From Timonella sp031979385 (GTDB lineage Bacteria; Actinomycetota; Actinomycetes; Actinomycetales; Cellulomonadaceae), in assembly GCA_031979385.1 (NCBI GenBank), contig DALZEF010000002.1:1-64000 (forward strand): a stretch of 64,000 nt of DNA. The letters are read 5' to 3'. The notes beneath the pieces are model-generated. The model saw only the letters and a list, made by a program, of their open reading frames with translations. It made no database searches and had not been told where the DNA came from. Positions 50,004-59,543 of the stretch are shown here, one piece after another (the first letter of the stretch is position 1; each line of letters opens with the position of its first letter). Both the position numbers and the translations under genes were made by a program.

Positions 50004-52697
50004 ATGAAGTTCTCTGTGGTCGTGCCAATGTACAAGGTCGAACAGTACCTACCTGATTTGCTTACAAGTCTTGATGCGCAAGAGTCTGGTAATTATCAAC
50101 TCGACTGTATCTTCATTGATGATGGTTCACCCGACTTATGTTTTGATTTGGTGGAAGAATGGGCAAAGTCCACCAGACATGCTGTAAAGCTAATCCGGCA
50201 AGATAATCAGGGCGTTAGCGCGGCGCGGAACCTCGGGATCCGCGAATCGACTGGCGATTGGATCACCTTCCCTGATCCAGATGACTACCTCTCCAATGAC
50301 TATTTTAGGCGAGTCGAAGAGTTCCTCTCCGCGAAAAAATACCAGAATGTCTCACTTGTAGCAACAAATATCTTGAGATACTTTGAAATTGATGCAAGTA
50401 TTCGTGACACACATGCATTGCGTTTTAAATTTGCTCGCGGCACAAAAAAGGTTGACATGAATGCGAGTCCGCACTATCTACACATGTCAGCTCCGACGGC
50501 ATTTTTTCAACTTTCTGTAATTCAAGAAAATGATCTAGGATTTGATCTTGGGTTACACGCCTCCGAAGATGCACTTTTCACCTCAAGGTACCTTCTTCTA
50601 TTTGAAAACCCCTTTCTTGGCCTTGTTTCAGAAGCCAAGTATTATTATCGGAAACGTGCCGACGAATCCTCTGCGCTTGATTCATTCAAAGCTTCTGCTG
50701 AATCGTATCTTACTCGTTTCTCTGATGGCTATCTTCCTCTATTTCAGAAGGTCTTTGAGGAATTAGGACTTATTCCTGATTGGCTAGCTACGCAGATTTG
50801 TTATGAGTTTCGATGGTTGTTTGGGGCTGAAACCCGGATCGGTTCGAAAGAGGCCGTTCTTAGTCCTGGGCAGAGGCGTGAGTTTATAAGCAATGCGGGA
50901 CTTTTAATGTCTTTTCTAAAGCCATATCAGATTGAAATGTATCGTACAACGTCGATGCATCAGGAGATCAGGCTTCTGCTACTCGCGTTAGCGGGCGTCA
51001 CATTCCCAAGGGGAACAGCGCAATTATGGAACCTCGACGCGGCGCGCAATCTGTTGGGATTGAAGTACTATTTCACCGGTGAGTTGCCGTCAGAGGAAAT
51101 CCGAGTTCGGGCAAAACTGATCTCCCCCGTATATTCGAAGACTCGACGACTTGACTACTTTGGGCAGGAGATTCTGCGCGAACGCATAATCTGGATACCT
51201 GCAAATAGTTGGGTATCCCTTCGACTCAATGGTGAGCCTGTAACTCTTTCAAGAGTTGCTGACGCTGCTCGAAAGCTTGCTTTTACTGAGCAAGAGATTT
51301 ATCGCAGTTTTAACACTTCCAGAACAGTTGTATTGGCCGCTCAAAAAAATCGAGCAATAAAAATGGATGAACCGCCAAAGATTACGGGCGTTCGTTCCTT
51401 CATCAAATGGATGAGGTATCGTGAGGTTAGCAAGAAAAAGCTAGCACCATACAAGACTCCACTGGATCTTGCCCTACCAAGCAGGCCGAAGGGTCAGAAG
51501 CCACCTGCTGACGAAGCAGGCTATCGTAAATTGTGGAGACGTGCGTCACGCGATTCCGCCGTCAAGAAGTTCGCACATTGTTGGCTCCTGATGGATCGAA
51601 TCAATGTCGCACAAGACAACGCGGAACACCTTTACAGGTATCTGAAATCTGAGCGTGGTGATCTAAACATCTGGTTCGTGCTTGAACGTTCATCCAGTGA
51701 TTGGTCACGACTTGAGCTCGAGGGATTCAAGTTGATTGAGTTTGGATCGGTCGAACACTCTGTCGCTCTGTTACACGCGAAGCATGTGGTTTCATCTCAT
51801 GCTGATGTTGAGATGACTAATCCGCGTCCTGGACGTTTCTATCCACGTGGATATGCTCAGTTTCGATTTACATTTTTACAGCACGGGATCACGAAGGATG
51901 ACCTTTCGCTGTGGCTTAACACGAAGAAGTTCGATTGTGTTGTTACAGCAACGGAGCCAGAGTATGAGTCTTTTGTCGGTGACGGTACAAACTATATCTT
52001 TACTAAAAGAGAGGTTGCCTTAACTGGTTTCCCTAGGTACGATCGATTGCTTAGGCTGGCGCATGAGCCGGGTTCGGAGAAGGAAATATTACTCTTGGCC
52101 CCGACATGGCGATCTACGCTCTTTCAACCGAAGACAATTGGGGACCCTGTTCGACGTCTCATAGATGGATTCCGTGAGACCGATTTCTTTAAAAATTGGC
52201 AGGAGTTGTTTTCCTCTGACATTCTTCGTGCGACCGCAGATGCTAACAAGAGGGTAGTTCTTTTGCCTCACCCGAATCTGGCAACCGTATTGGGAGAATT
52301 TGATTTGCCCGATTTTGTTGAGATAGCGGGTTATGATCGGTCCGATGTGCAAGCCTTATTTGCCGCTACAGATCTTCTCATTACGGACTACTCGTCGGTG
52401 GCGTTTGATGTTTCTTATGCAGGTGGCAAGGTTCTTTACTTCCAGTTTGATTCGGCTCAGATTTTCAATGGTGCTCATACGATGCGACAAGGTTATTTTT
52501 CCTACGAACGTGATGGTCTTGGGCCGGTCTATGAGAGGATCACGGACTTCGAGCATGTGCTTTCGGGAGATTCCAGCATTGACTGGAATCTTTACGATGA
52601 GAGATCGAAGGCTACTTTTGCATTCCACGATACACATAATTGCCAGCGCGTGGTCGCGGCAATCGAAGCATTGGAAGTACCCGTAAAGAATGTGTAG
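50004..52697 (+). CDS. GT2 glycosyltransferase fused to CDP-glycerol glycerophosphotransferase (TagF-like)
   Basis: The product has 897 residues. Residues 1-220 are a family 2 glycosyltransferase (VVVPMYKVEQYLPDLL, CIFIDDGSPD, FPDPDDY). A middle region of unknown fold follows. Residues about 510-890 are a CDP-alditol:poly(alditol phosphate) transferase with LQHGITKDDLS (His627), LLAPTWRSTL, VLLPHPN and LLITDYSSVAFDVSYAG. The protein could add a sugar and then alditol-phosphate units to a lipid-linked chain, working at the inner membrane face. A/T-rich composition suggests acquisition. AGGAG lies 8 bases upstream of the ATG. Confidence 0.88.
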   Translation: MKFSVVVPMYKVEQYLPDLLTSLDAQESGNYQLDCIFIDDGSPDLCFDLVEEWAKSTRHAVKLIRQDNQGVSAARNLGIRESTGDWITFPDPDDYLSNDYFRRVEEFLSAKKYQNVSLVATNILRYFEIDASIRDTHALRFKFARGTKKVDMNASPHYLHMSAPTAFFQLSVIQENDLGFDLGLHASEDALFTSRYLLLFENPFLGLVSEAKYYYRKRADESSALDSFKASAESYLTRFSDGYLPLFQKVFEELGLIPDWLATQICYEFRWLFGAETRIGSKEAVLSPGQRREFISNAGLLMSFLKPYQIEMYRTTSMHQEIRLLLLALAGVTFPRGTAQLWNLDAARNLLGLKYYFTGELPSEEIRVRAKLISPVYSKTRRLDYFGQEILRERIIWIPANSWVSLRLNGEPVTLSRVADAARKLAFTEQEIYRSFNTSRTVVLAAQKNRAIKMDEPPKITGVRSFIKWMRYREVSKKKLAPYKTPLDLALPSRPKGQKPPADEAGYRKLWRRASRDSAVKKFAHCWLLMDRINVAQDNAEHLYRYLKSERGDLNIWFVLERSSSDWSRLELEGFKLIEFGSVEHSVALLHAKHVVSSHADVEMTNPRPGRFYPRGYAQFRFTFLQHGITKDDLSLWLNTKKFDCVVTATEPEYESFVGDGTNYIFTKREVALTGFPRYDRLLRLAHEPGSEKEILLLAPTWRSTLFQPKTIGDPVRRLIDGFRETDFFKNWQELFSSDILRATADANKRVVLLPHPNLATVLGEFDLPDFVEIAGYDRSDVQALFAATDLLITDYSSVAFDVSYAGGKVLYFQFDSAQIFNGAHTMRQGYFSYERDGLGPVYERITDFEHVLSGDSSIDWNLYDERSKATFAFHDTHNCQRVVAAIEALEVPVKNV

Positions 52698-52763
52698 TTA
52701 TGGGGTTCGTGTTGCTTCGACTAAGATGACTGTAAGAGAAGAGATTCGATCTTGAGGCCAAGT

Positions 52764-53636
52764 ATGAGTGCCAGTGATCAGGCCGCGCAGTATGGGCTAA
52801 CTCCGATGGGGGTCAGGCCGCCATTAAAGGCTTATCTGCGAGATGTCTTCAACCGGCGGGAGTTTCTAACCGTTCTTGCCTCGTCTAAGGCTCAGGCAGA
52901 GAACCAGAACTCCTACCTTGGGCAAGTCTGGACGATCCTCACGCCGCTTCTGAACTCACTGGTATACGTCCTGATCTTCGGGATTCTGCTGCGTACCCGA
53001 GCGGGTATGGACAACGTCATCGGATACATCGTGGTTGGAACCTTCGTATACGGTTTCTTCTCGTCAACGGTGACCGAGTCGGCACGTTCAATCCAGTCGA
53101 ACATCAAACTCGTTCAGTCGCTGCACTTCCCCAGGATCCTGTTACCGCTGTCAGTTGTGCTCAAAGACCTCATCGTCTTAGCGCCAGGGTATGTCGTGAT
53201 GATGATCATCGCGCAGGTATCCATCGCAACCCAACAGTTGGACGGCGAACTACATCCTGAACGATGGCTCTTGCTGCTCCCCGCAACACTCTTGCTTGCC
53301 CTATTCTCGGCAGGTGTGGGATTCATTCTTGCAAAGTTCGCTTCCCGGGTACCCGACCTCATAAAACTTCTGCCATTCATCTTGCGCGTGGGCATGTACG
53401 CCTCAGGAGTTATCTTCGCAATCGGACACTTTGTAAATCACGATCTCCTACGTACGATCATGGAACACCAGCCCGTCGCCGTCTACCTGAATCTTGCCCG
53501 GCAAGCGGCCCTTGACGAATCCGCTACACCACTCGATTGGTCGCTCTGGCTTGAAGGTGCAGCATGGGCTATCGCGGTATTTATCATCGGATTTATAGTT
53601 TTCTGGCGAGATGAGGCGCGTTATGGCCGCGAATGA
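52764..53636 (+). CDS. teichoic-acid/polysaccharide ABC exporter permease (TagG/Wzm-like)
   Basis: This ABC-2 type permease has 290 residues and six transmembrane helices. Family blocks are the SYLGQVWTILTPLLNSLVYV entry helix, HFPRILLPLSVVL and the C-terminal FWRDEARYGRE. ATG 52764 with GAGG just upstream is preferred over TTG 52752. It overlaps the ATPase gene. Together they would export a finished lipid-linked polymer across the membrane. Confidence 0.92.
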   Translation: MSASDQAAQYGLTPMGVRPPLKAYLRDVFNRREFLTVLASSKAQAENQNSYLGQVWTILTPLLNSLVYVLIFGILLRTRAGMDNVIGYIVVGTFVYGFFSSTVTESARSIQSNIKLVQSLHFPRILLPLSVVLKDLIVLAPGYVVMMIIAQVSIATQQLDGELHPERWLLLLPATLLLALFSAGVGFILAKFASRVPDLIKLLPFILRVGMYASGVIFAIGHFVNHDLLRTIMEHQPVAVYLNLARQAALDESATPLDWSLWLEGAAWAIAVFIIGFIVFWRDEARYGRE

Positions 53637-54519
53637 CCTAGACGAAGAGTTCGACTACGAGGCAGACATCGAAGACCTCCCCGATCACCCGCCCACGGCG
53701 CAGGTGATAGGAGACCCCTCCGTAATCGTCCACGATCTTCACGTTACCTACCACGTCGTTGGCTCACGAACTCGAGCCTCCGCCCCTGCGAATGACAACC
53801 TGCTGAAGAAGATTCTGCGGAAAGGCCGCTCGCTCACAGGCGGACACACCGAAGTAAAGGCAATTCGCGGCGTGAGTTTTACCGCGCACCACGGCGAATC
53901 AATCGGACTCATCGGAACCAACGGTTCTGGAAAATCCACACTTCTGAAAGCAATCGCGGGTCTCCTCGCTCCAAGTCAGGGCGAGATCTATGTGTCTGGT
54001 ATCCCTTCGCTGCTTGGCGTCAGCGCGGTGCTGATGAAAGAACTCACCGGTGAACGTAACGTCATGATCGGTGGACTCGCACTCGGATTGTCCAAGAAGG
54101 AAGTCGAAGAAAGATTCGATGAAATCGTTGACTTCTCAGGGCTCGGCGACGCGGTCTACTTGCCGATGAAAACGTATTCCGCTGGCATGGGGGCGCGACT
54201 GCGATTCGCTATCTCAACAGCAGCGACACCAGATGTCCTCATGATCGACGAGGCGCTGGCAACTGGTGACGCCGGATTCCGTGAGCGTTCGCGGCAGCGT
54301 ATCGATGAGATACGTGGTGAAGCTGGCACAGTATTTGTTGTCGCCCACTCAACCGCGTCTATCAAAGCGATGTGTACTCGCGTGATCTGGCTAGATCAAG
54401 GTCAAATTGTTATGGATGGAGATCCAGAGACAGTCACGAACGAGTACCGGAAACATGTCAAGGAACTCACGGCACGGCGTGAAGAGATCAGGGCAGCACG
54501 GAAAGCATCTTCTGCATGA
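53623..54519 (+). CDS. teichoic-acid/polysaccharide ABC exporter ATPase (TagH/Wzt-like)
   Basis: The product has 298 residues from ATG 53623. An acidic N-terminus is followed by a long loop (RTRASAPANDNLLKKILRKG) between strands 2 and 3, then Walker A GTNGSGKST (98-106), signature YSAGMGARLRFAI, Walker B VLMIDEALATGD and VVAHS. The clade is that of TagH/Wzt. No C-terminal carbohydrate-binding domain is present, so substrate choice rests on the lipid or permease. The stop overlaps the start of the next gene (ATGA), giving a tightly coupled three-gene unit. Confidence 0.93.
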   Translation: MAANDLDEEFDYEADIEDLPDHPPTAQVIGDPSVIVHDLHVTYHVVGSRTRASAPANDNLLKKILRKGRSLTGGHTEVKAIRGVSFTAHHGESIGLIGTNGSGKSTLLKAIAGLLAPSQGEIYVSGIPSLLGVSAVLMKELTGERNVMIGGLALGLSKKEVEERFDEIVDFSGLGDAVYLPMKTYSAGMGARLRFAISTAATPDVLMIDEALATGDAGFRERSRQRIDEIRGEAGTVFVVAHSTASIKAMCTRVIWLDQGQIVMDGDPETVTNEYRKHVKELTARREEIRAARKASSA

Positions 54520-56240
54520 CAACCCCAACGCAAATTAGCCGGGTCCTGGGGGAAGTTGGAGGTTACGCGCTCGTAGGCAATCTCGCCGCACTGCTTCTTA
54601 TCGTCGTGCTGCTGATCTCGGAGACGAATGCTAGTGTCGTCGCCCTTTGCTGGCTCATTGTTGCGACCTTCGAGTTTGTGACCCGCGGACACGTTCGACG
54701 CATCCGGATCCGGGGTCTGAAAACTGTCGTTACAGCTAAAGCCGATGTTTCGGTTCTTGGTTCTGGATATTCGAACCGAATCATCGGCCTTGGCGCGGTA
54801 CTCGTGGCTGTCGCGGATGGTGCACAGCTGGGACCGGGAGAAATCGTTCTGCTCGTCCTAGTGGTGACTGCGGTTGTCCTTGAGGCAGTGACGTCTCCGT
54901 TCCGCCGCAAGGCAGGCCCCACCTTTGCGAATATCCCGTGGCATCCTGAACTGCCCCAACGGCTCAATCTGAGTTTGCACGTATATCTCTTGAACGTACT
55001 GGCTATCGCAGCCGCTCTTGCAACTTCCGTAAACATGACCTTCGGTTACCTAGCAGGTTCCTTCGCTCTTCTGAGCTTGGGAATGCAGATCGCCATGATG
55101 CTGAGGGCAATCGCTCGTATGCGTAGCAAGCAACGATTTGAAGCGCAGTTGCATGACAGGTTGGAGCAGTATGCTCCAGAGTTCTATTTCTACTGGGATG
55201 CACCCGCAGACACAGTCTTTCAAGCGGCCATGTGGCTTCCAAACCTCGAACGCCTGGGACGCAATTTCTGCATTATTTTGCGCAATGACACCAATCTTGA
55301 AGCACTAGCAGCCACCACCCAAACACCGATTTTGGTGCGATCTGCCATGGCACAACTCGATGATGTGGTCGTACCAAGCCTGAAGGTCACGTTCTATGCG
55401 AACAATGCAATCCGCAACGCGCACTTCGCCCGCTTTCTTGGGATCACACATATCCAACTGAACCACGGTGACTCAGACAAGCCACCGAGTTACAACCCGG
55501 TCATGCGCATGTATGATCGGAACTTCGTCGCCGGACCAGCAGCGATTGAGCGCTACTCTAGTCGTGGGATTGAGACAGCTCCCAACTTCTTTGAGATCGT
55601 GGGTCGCCCACAGATCGAAGGCATCGAGATCGTGGACGTTGGGACCAGTGGCGGTGCTCCTAAGACAGTGCTGTACGCGCCTACCTGGGCCGGATTCATG
55701 GCTGACTCAGCGGTCTCATCGCTTCCTATAGGACCTCACATTGTGCAGCAGTTGGTCGACCGGGGGCACCGAGTACTGTTCCGCCCGCACCCTCACGCTC
55801 GCAAGGATGCGGTACTGCGTGAGGCGTGCGATGAGATTGAGAAGTTGCTGGTCGCTGAAAACCTAAAGGGCAGTCAGCACATTTACGGGGCGGCAGCTGA
55901 GACCGAAATGACAATCTTCGACTGTTTCAATGTATCCGATGCCCTGATCTCGGATGTCTCGTCTGTCGTCCCAGATTATCTGTACTCGGGAAAGCCGTTT
56001 GCCGTCGTCGCTATGGGGTTTGAGGATATCGAAGCCTTTTACACGGAGAACCCCGTTGCACGTGCGGGATACGTGATCGTACAGGACGGCTCGAACATTC
56101 CGAGCGTCTACGATGATCTGCTCGACAAGGACCCACTGAGCGGACGTAGGCAGGAATACAAGATCCACTACCTAGGGGACTTTGTTGGTGAAGGGTACTC
56201 AAGTCGTTTCACCGAGATATGCGAGAAATACCTTAACTGA
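54516..56240 (+). CDS. membrane-anchored CDP-alditol glycerophosphotransferase (TagF/TagB-like)
   Basis: The product has 574 residues. The first 200 residues hold about six transmembrane helices. From about 210 a TagB/TagF domain follows: QLNHGDSDKPPSYNP (His317), ILYAPTW-type block (TVLYAPTWAGF), RVLFRPHPHARKD, and ALISDVSSVVPDYLYSGKP. It shares the HGDSDK motif and overall architecture with two neighbours on the minus strand. Coupled translation with the exporter genes suggests that it builds the exported polymer. Its tail overlaps the convergent paralogue by 8 bases. Confidence 0.87.
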   Translation: MTTPTQISRVLGEVGGYALVGNLAALLLIVVLLISETNASVVALCWLIVATFEFVTRGHVRRIRIRGLKTVVTAKADVSVLGSGYSNRIIGLGAVLVAVADGAQLGPGEIVLLVLVVTAVVLEAVTSPFRRKAGPTFANIPWHPELPQRLNLSLHVYLLNVLAIAAALATSVNMTFGYLAGSFALLSLGMQIAMMLRAIARMRSKQRFEAQLHDRLEQYAPEFYFYWDAPADTVFQAAMWLPNLERLGRNFCIILRNDTNLEALAATTQTPILVRSAMAQLDDVVVPSLKVTFYANNAIRNAHFARFLGITHIQLNHGDSDKPPSYNPVMRMYDRNFVAGPAAIERYSSRGIETAPNFFEIVGRPQIEGIEIVDVGTSGGAPKTVLYAPTWAGFMADSAVSSLPIGPHIVQQLVDRGHRVLFRPHPHARKDAVLREACDEIEKLLVAENLKGSQHIYGAAAETEMTIFDCFNVSDALISDVSSVVPDYLYSGKPFAVVAMGFEDIEAFYTENPVARAGYVIVQDGSNIPSVYDDLLDKDPLSGRRQEYKIHYLGDFVGEGYSSRFTEICEKYLN

Positions 56241-57954
56241 GGTATTTATCAAGAATGTCCACGAATAGTTGGGTACGGCCTTGCGCCGGTACATCCGAGA
56301 GGTAGTAGGCACTCACATCGGTACGACGGCTTGAAAGAGGATCATCAGCACGAACGGTGCTAAGGAGTCCTGCGAAGGCAGTCCTATCGAGGGTTCCCGA
56401 AGCCACATCAAGCTCGTAGCATGCCGAACCGAGGGTGCGAGACACATCCTCCGATGTCTCGCGCCGTACAAGCACGATCGGCTTTGTGCTGGCAAGGTAG
56501 TCGGAGACAACGGACGAGAGATCGGCAATGAGCAGATCGCTCTCGTTGAACAGATCAAAGATCTCAGCCTCAGTCGCGGCACGCCCGTACACATGATCGC
56601 GAGGATCAGCGGCAAGGATAGCGTTCACGCGTTCTATCAGCGGCCGGTGCTTCTGGTTTTTGCGCGAGTACGGGTGCGGCCGGAAAATCACGCGATATCC
56701 CTCAAACAACAGGGTCTGGACGATAGCCTCAGCGAACTCCAGGGACGAATAGTCAGTGTCCTGATAGAAACCCTGCCAGGTAGGCGCATAGAGAACGGTG
56801 GGTTGAGAGACAGACGAGATGGGGGAGACCGGCAACTGCACGGATGCGACCTGTGGACGGCCAACAATCTCAAAGAAATCGCTCGTCGTGGAGATACCGT
56901 TCGCAGCGAAACGATCGATTGCCGCCTGGCCAGCCACAAAATTACGGTCAAAAGCCCTGAACGAAGGGTTGTAGCTTGGCGCTTTGTCGCTGTCCCCGTG
57001 GTTGAGCTGAATATGGGTGACCTCGCGGTAGCGCACCATATGGTTGTTGACCGTCGCGGTGTTGACGTACAGCGCGGCACGCAGCGAAGGCGCCATGACA
57101 TCGTCCAGGGTGCTCAGAGACTCGCGTAGCAGAATAGGACGATTCGTGAGTCGTGCGATCTCATCGAAGTTTTCCGGGCTCCGCAGCAGAATGAAGTACG
57201 GGTGGCCAGTTTGCTCAAGGTACGGGAGCCACATGGCCACCTGATAACTCGTGCCCTTGGGAGCCTGCCAGTGCAGCAGAAACCGCGGCTCATAGGCGCT
57301 GAGCGCCGCCTGCAGTTGTGTGCTGGTAGCACGCCTGCGCAGAATCAGGCGTGACGCGTCGGCAATCAGAAAAACAGTCAACAGGCCTGCAGCCATCAGC
57401 ATGGCAGTCGTGCCTGCTTGTAGCCAGTGAAAGTAGTCCCGTAGCGGCCACAACAGCAGAGCCAAACTACTGATCAGATAGGCCCACGCCGGATCCAACA
57501 CGAGCGAGTCCCGCAGCCTGTATCCCGGCAGATTACGGGCAACGGGAACCACGCGGTCCGCAAGTGCCCGGATGGTGAGTTCGGCACCTAGCACACAGTA
57601 GAAGCCGATGAGCCAGAGTGCTTCAAGGGTGCTCGACTGTGCTACCAGATATCCGGCAAAGGCTAGGATCACCCGCGGGACGATGAACGTTCCTGCGGGC
57701 GATCCGGAAGCAAACAGACTCAGGCGCGGGGACTTGAGCAATCGCCAAATATGGTACGGAAACTGTGCAACGATCCCCAGAACCGCGAGCGCGACGACAA
57801 TGGGTGCGTGAGGCATCCCAAAATAGGCCCACGCGGCAATGACCGCTGATATAGCGGACATTGTCAGTGGCCGGATACCCGCCATACCTGCGAACTTTAT
57901 TCCCAAGTTGGCCCTGTCAGCCCATACTGTCTGTTCTTCGTCTGCTGCGACCAA
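56233..57954 (-). CDS. membrane-anchored TagF/TagB-like polymerase, paralogue
   Basis: The product has 573 residues with the same plan: about six transmembrane helices in residues 25-190, then a glycerophosphotransferase domain with HIQLNHGDSDKAPSYNPSF, FFEIVGRPQV, TVLYAPTWQGFYQ, YRVIFRPHPYSRKN and DLLIADLSSVVSDYLAS. It is similar to the 54516-56240 product over most of its length. It is the last gene of a minus-strand operon with the cytidylyltransferase fusion. The pair could add two kinds of alditol phosphate or act as primase and polymerase. Confidence 0.87.
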   Translation of the reverse strand: MVAADEEQTVWADRANLGIKFAGMAGIRPLTMSAISAVIAAWAYFGMPHAPIVVALAVLGIVAQFPYHIWRLLKSPRLSLFASGSPAGTFIVPRVILAFAGYLVAQSSTLEALWLIGFYCVLGAELTIRALADRVVPVARNLPGYRLRDSLVLDPAWAYLISSLALLLWPLRDYFHWLQAGTTAMLMAAGLLTVFLIADASRLILRRRATSTQLQAALSAYEPRFLLHWQAPKGTSYQVAMWLPYLEQTGHPYFILLRSPENFDEIARLTNRPILLRESLSTLDDVMAPSLRAALYVNTATVNNHMVRYREVTHIQLNHGDSDKAPSYNPSFRAFDRNFVAGQAAIDRFAANGISTTSDFFEIVGRPQVASVQLPVSPISSVSQPTVLYAPTWQGFYQDTDYSSLEFAEAIVQTLLFEGYRVIFRPHPYSRKNQKHRPLIERVNAILAADPRDHVYGRAATEAEIFDLFNESDLLIADLSSVVSDYLASTKPIVLVRRETSEDVSRTLGSACYELDVASGTLDRTAFAGLLSTVRADDPLSSRRTDVSAYYLSDVPAQGRTQLFVDILDKYLS

Positions 57955-57992
57955 CGGCAGTTCCTGTCCTCAAACGTAACCGCGTAGCTTGC

Positions 57993-59438
57993 TCAGTTCG
58001 CGGTGCTGACGTCCACGTCTGAGTTCGCGAGCGCCACGTTGATGGCGTCGCCTGCTGAACGTGCGTTCTTCTGTTCCTTGCGGACATCAATGACAAGGCC
58101 AGTGATGTCTGAGGTGAGAACGTCGAGTGAGGTCTCGGCAACCGAGGTGGCGGACAACAAGGTGCCTGCGGGTTCCTCGCCGAATGCCTGGGTGCGCATT
58201 GGCGTAGCCGTACGCTCAGGGTTGATGACGTTGACCTTGATCTCCTGTGGCGCCCATTCCTCCGAGAGTGCCTGGGTCAGATTAACCACTGCTGCCTTGG
58301 TTGAGGAATACAGGGAGTAGTTTTCACGTCCACGCGTGTAGGAGGATGAGGTGAAGTACAGCAGGTGGCCCTTGGACTCAACCAGATACTTGTAAGCGGC
58401 CTTTGCCACATGTACAGGCGCCAGATAGTTCACTCCGAATGCCTCAAGGATGTGTTCCTCAGAGGTGTCGGCCAGGCGGCCCATCCGCAGCACGCCAGCG
58501 GTAAGCACAACCGCATCGATTGATCCGTACTTTTCGAATGTCTCGCGGAACGCCTTGTCAATGGCAACTGGGTCCTGGACATGTAGACCGGTAGTGGAGC
58601 GACCATGTGCGACAACATTTGCGCCGGCGTCGGATGCGAGTTGGCAGATTTCGGCACCGATACCGTAGGAGCCGCCAAGCACCACGATGGTCTTGCCTTT
58701 GAGCGCGGACGCACGTTCCTCAGTGGAAGGATGGCCCTGAGTTCCCACAGAGGCCAACTGGAACAGCTTGTCGGCGATGAACAGGTCCACAGGGTGCGTG
58801 ACCTTCATGTTGTGTTCGGCGCCTGCGACGGTCTTGATGGGCACCTCTGGAAGGTACTTCAGCACGACACCGCAGTCATCGGTTGCCTTGAAGGCAGGAT
58901 CTTGCCACGCGAGTTCGTAGGCTCGTTTAAGCACGGATGCCTTGAACGCTTGTGGGGTTTGACCGCGGCGTAGACGCTCACGGTTGGGGATCTGGGTGAT
59001 GACCTCGTTCTCGTCGACCTCAACGATCGTGTCGGCCGATGGAATGACCACGTCAACCGCCCCAAACTCGTCGAGGGCGTCAACGCAGTCCTTGATGATG
59101 CGCTCGTCGAGCAGTGGTCGCACAGCGTCGTGCAGGACCACCTTGCACTCGTCGTCTCCGAGAGCATCCAGAACACGGCTTGTGGTTTCGTTGCGGGTTG
59201 CGCCTCCCTCGAGGATGAGGGTCAACTTCTCGTACTTGTTGCCGAGCAGGGTTGCCACGTGTTCGGACCAGCCTGGTGTGATCATCACGATCAGTTCGTC
59301 AATTTCAGGGCTGGAGTTAAACGCCACGACAGTGTGTTCGAGGATCGTCTTGCCGGCGATCTTGACCATCTGCTTCGGAACGTCGAGGCCCAAACGCGCA
59401 CCGACGCCTCCACCAAGGATGACTCCTACAGTTCGCAC
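57993..59438 (-). CDS. Bcs1-like fused cytidylyltransferase-short-chain dehydrogenase (CDP-ribitol synthesis)
   Basis: The product has 481 residues. Residues 1-230 are an IspD/TarI-like cytidylyltransferase (ILGGGVGARLGLDVPKQMV, VLHDAVRPLL, RGQTPQAF). Residues 245-481 are a short-chain dehydrogenase with GGSYGIG (255-261), a SSSY segment (364-367) and catalytic Tyr377-x3-Lys381. The same fusion order occurs in Haemophilus Bcs1, which reduces ribulose-5-phosphate and makes CDP-ribitol. The N-domain could instead act on glycerol-3-phosphate or methylerythritol phosphate, but the polymerase genes on both sides favour an alditol. GAAAGG lies upstream of the start. Confidence 0.88.
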   Translation of the reverse strand: MRTVGVILGGGVGARLGLDVPKQMVKIAGKTILEHTVVAFNSSPEIDELIVMITPGWSEHVATLLGNKYEKLTLILEGGATRNETTSRVLDALGDDECKVVLHDAVRPLLDERIIKDCVDALDEFGAVDVVIPSADTIVEVDENEVITQIPNRERLRRGQTPQAFKASVLKRAYELAWQDPAFKATDDCGVVLKYLPEVPIKTVAGAEHNMKVTHPVDLFIADKLFQLASVGTQGHPSTEERASALKGKTIVVLGGSYGIGAEICQLASDAGANVVAHGRSTTGLHVQDPVAIDKAFRETFEKYGSIDAVVLTAGVLRMGRLADTSEEHILEAFGVNYLAPVHVAKAAYKYLVESKGHLLYFTSSSYTRGRENYSLYSSTKAAVVNLTQALSEEWAPQEIKVNVINPERTATPMRTQAFGEEPAGTLLSATSVAETSLDVLTSDITGLVIDVRKEQKNARSAGDAINVALANSDVDVSTAN

Positions 59439-59543
59439 AGTCTTGCTACCTTTCGATGAAATTGGCGTCCATGCGCTGAACCCTTATACGCACACGGACC
59501 AAGTTAACAATACCTTGCCTTTTCAGAGCTGGCGGGCCACGTG

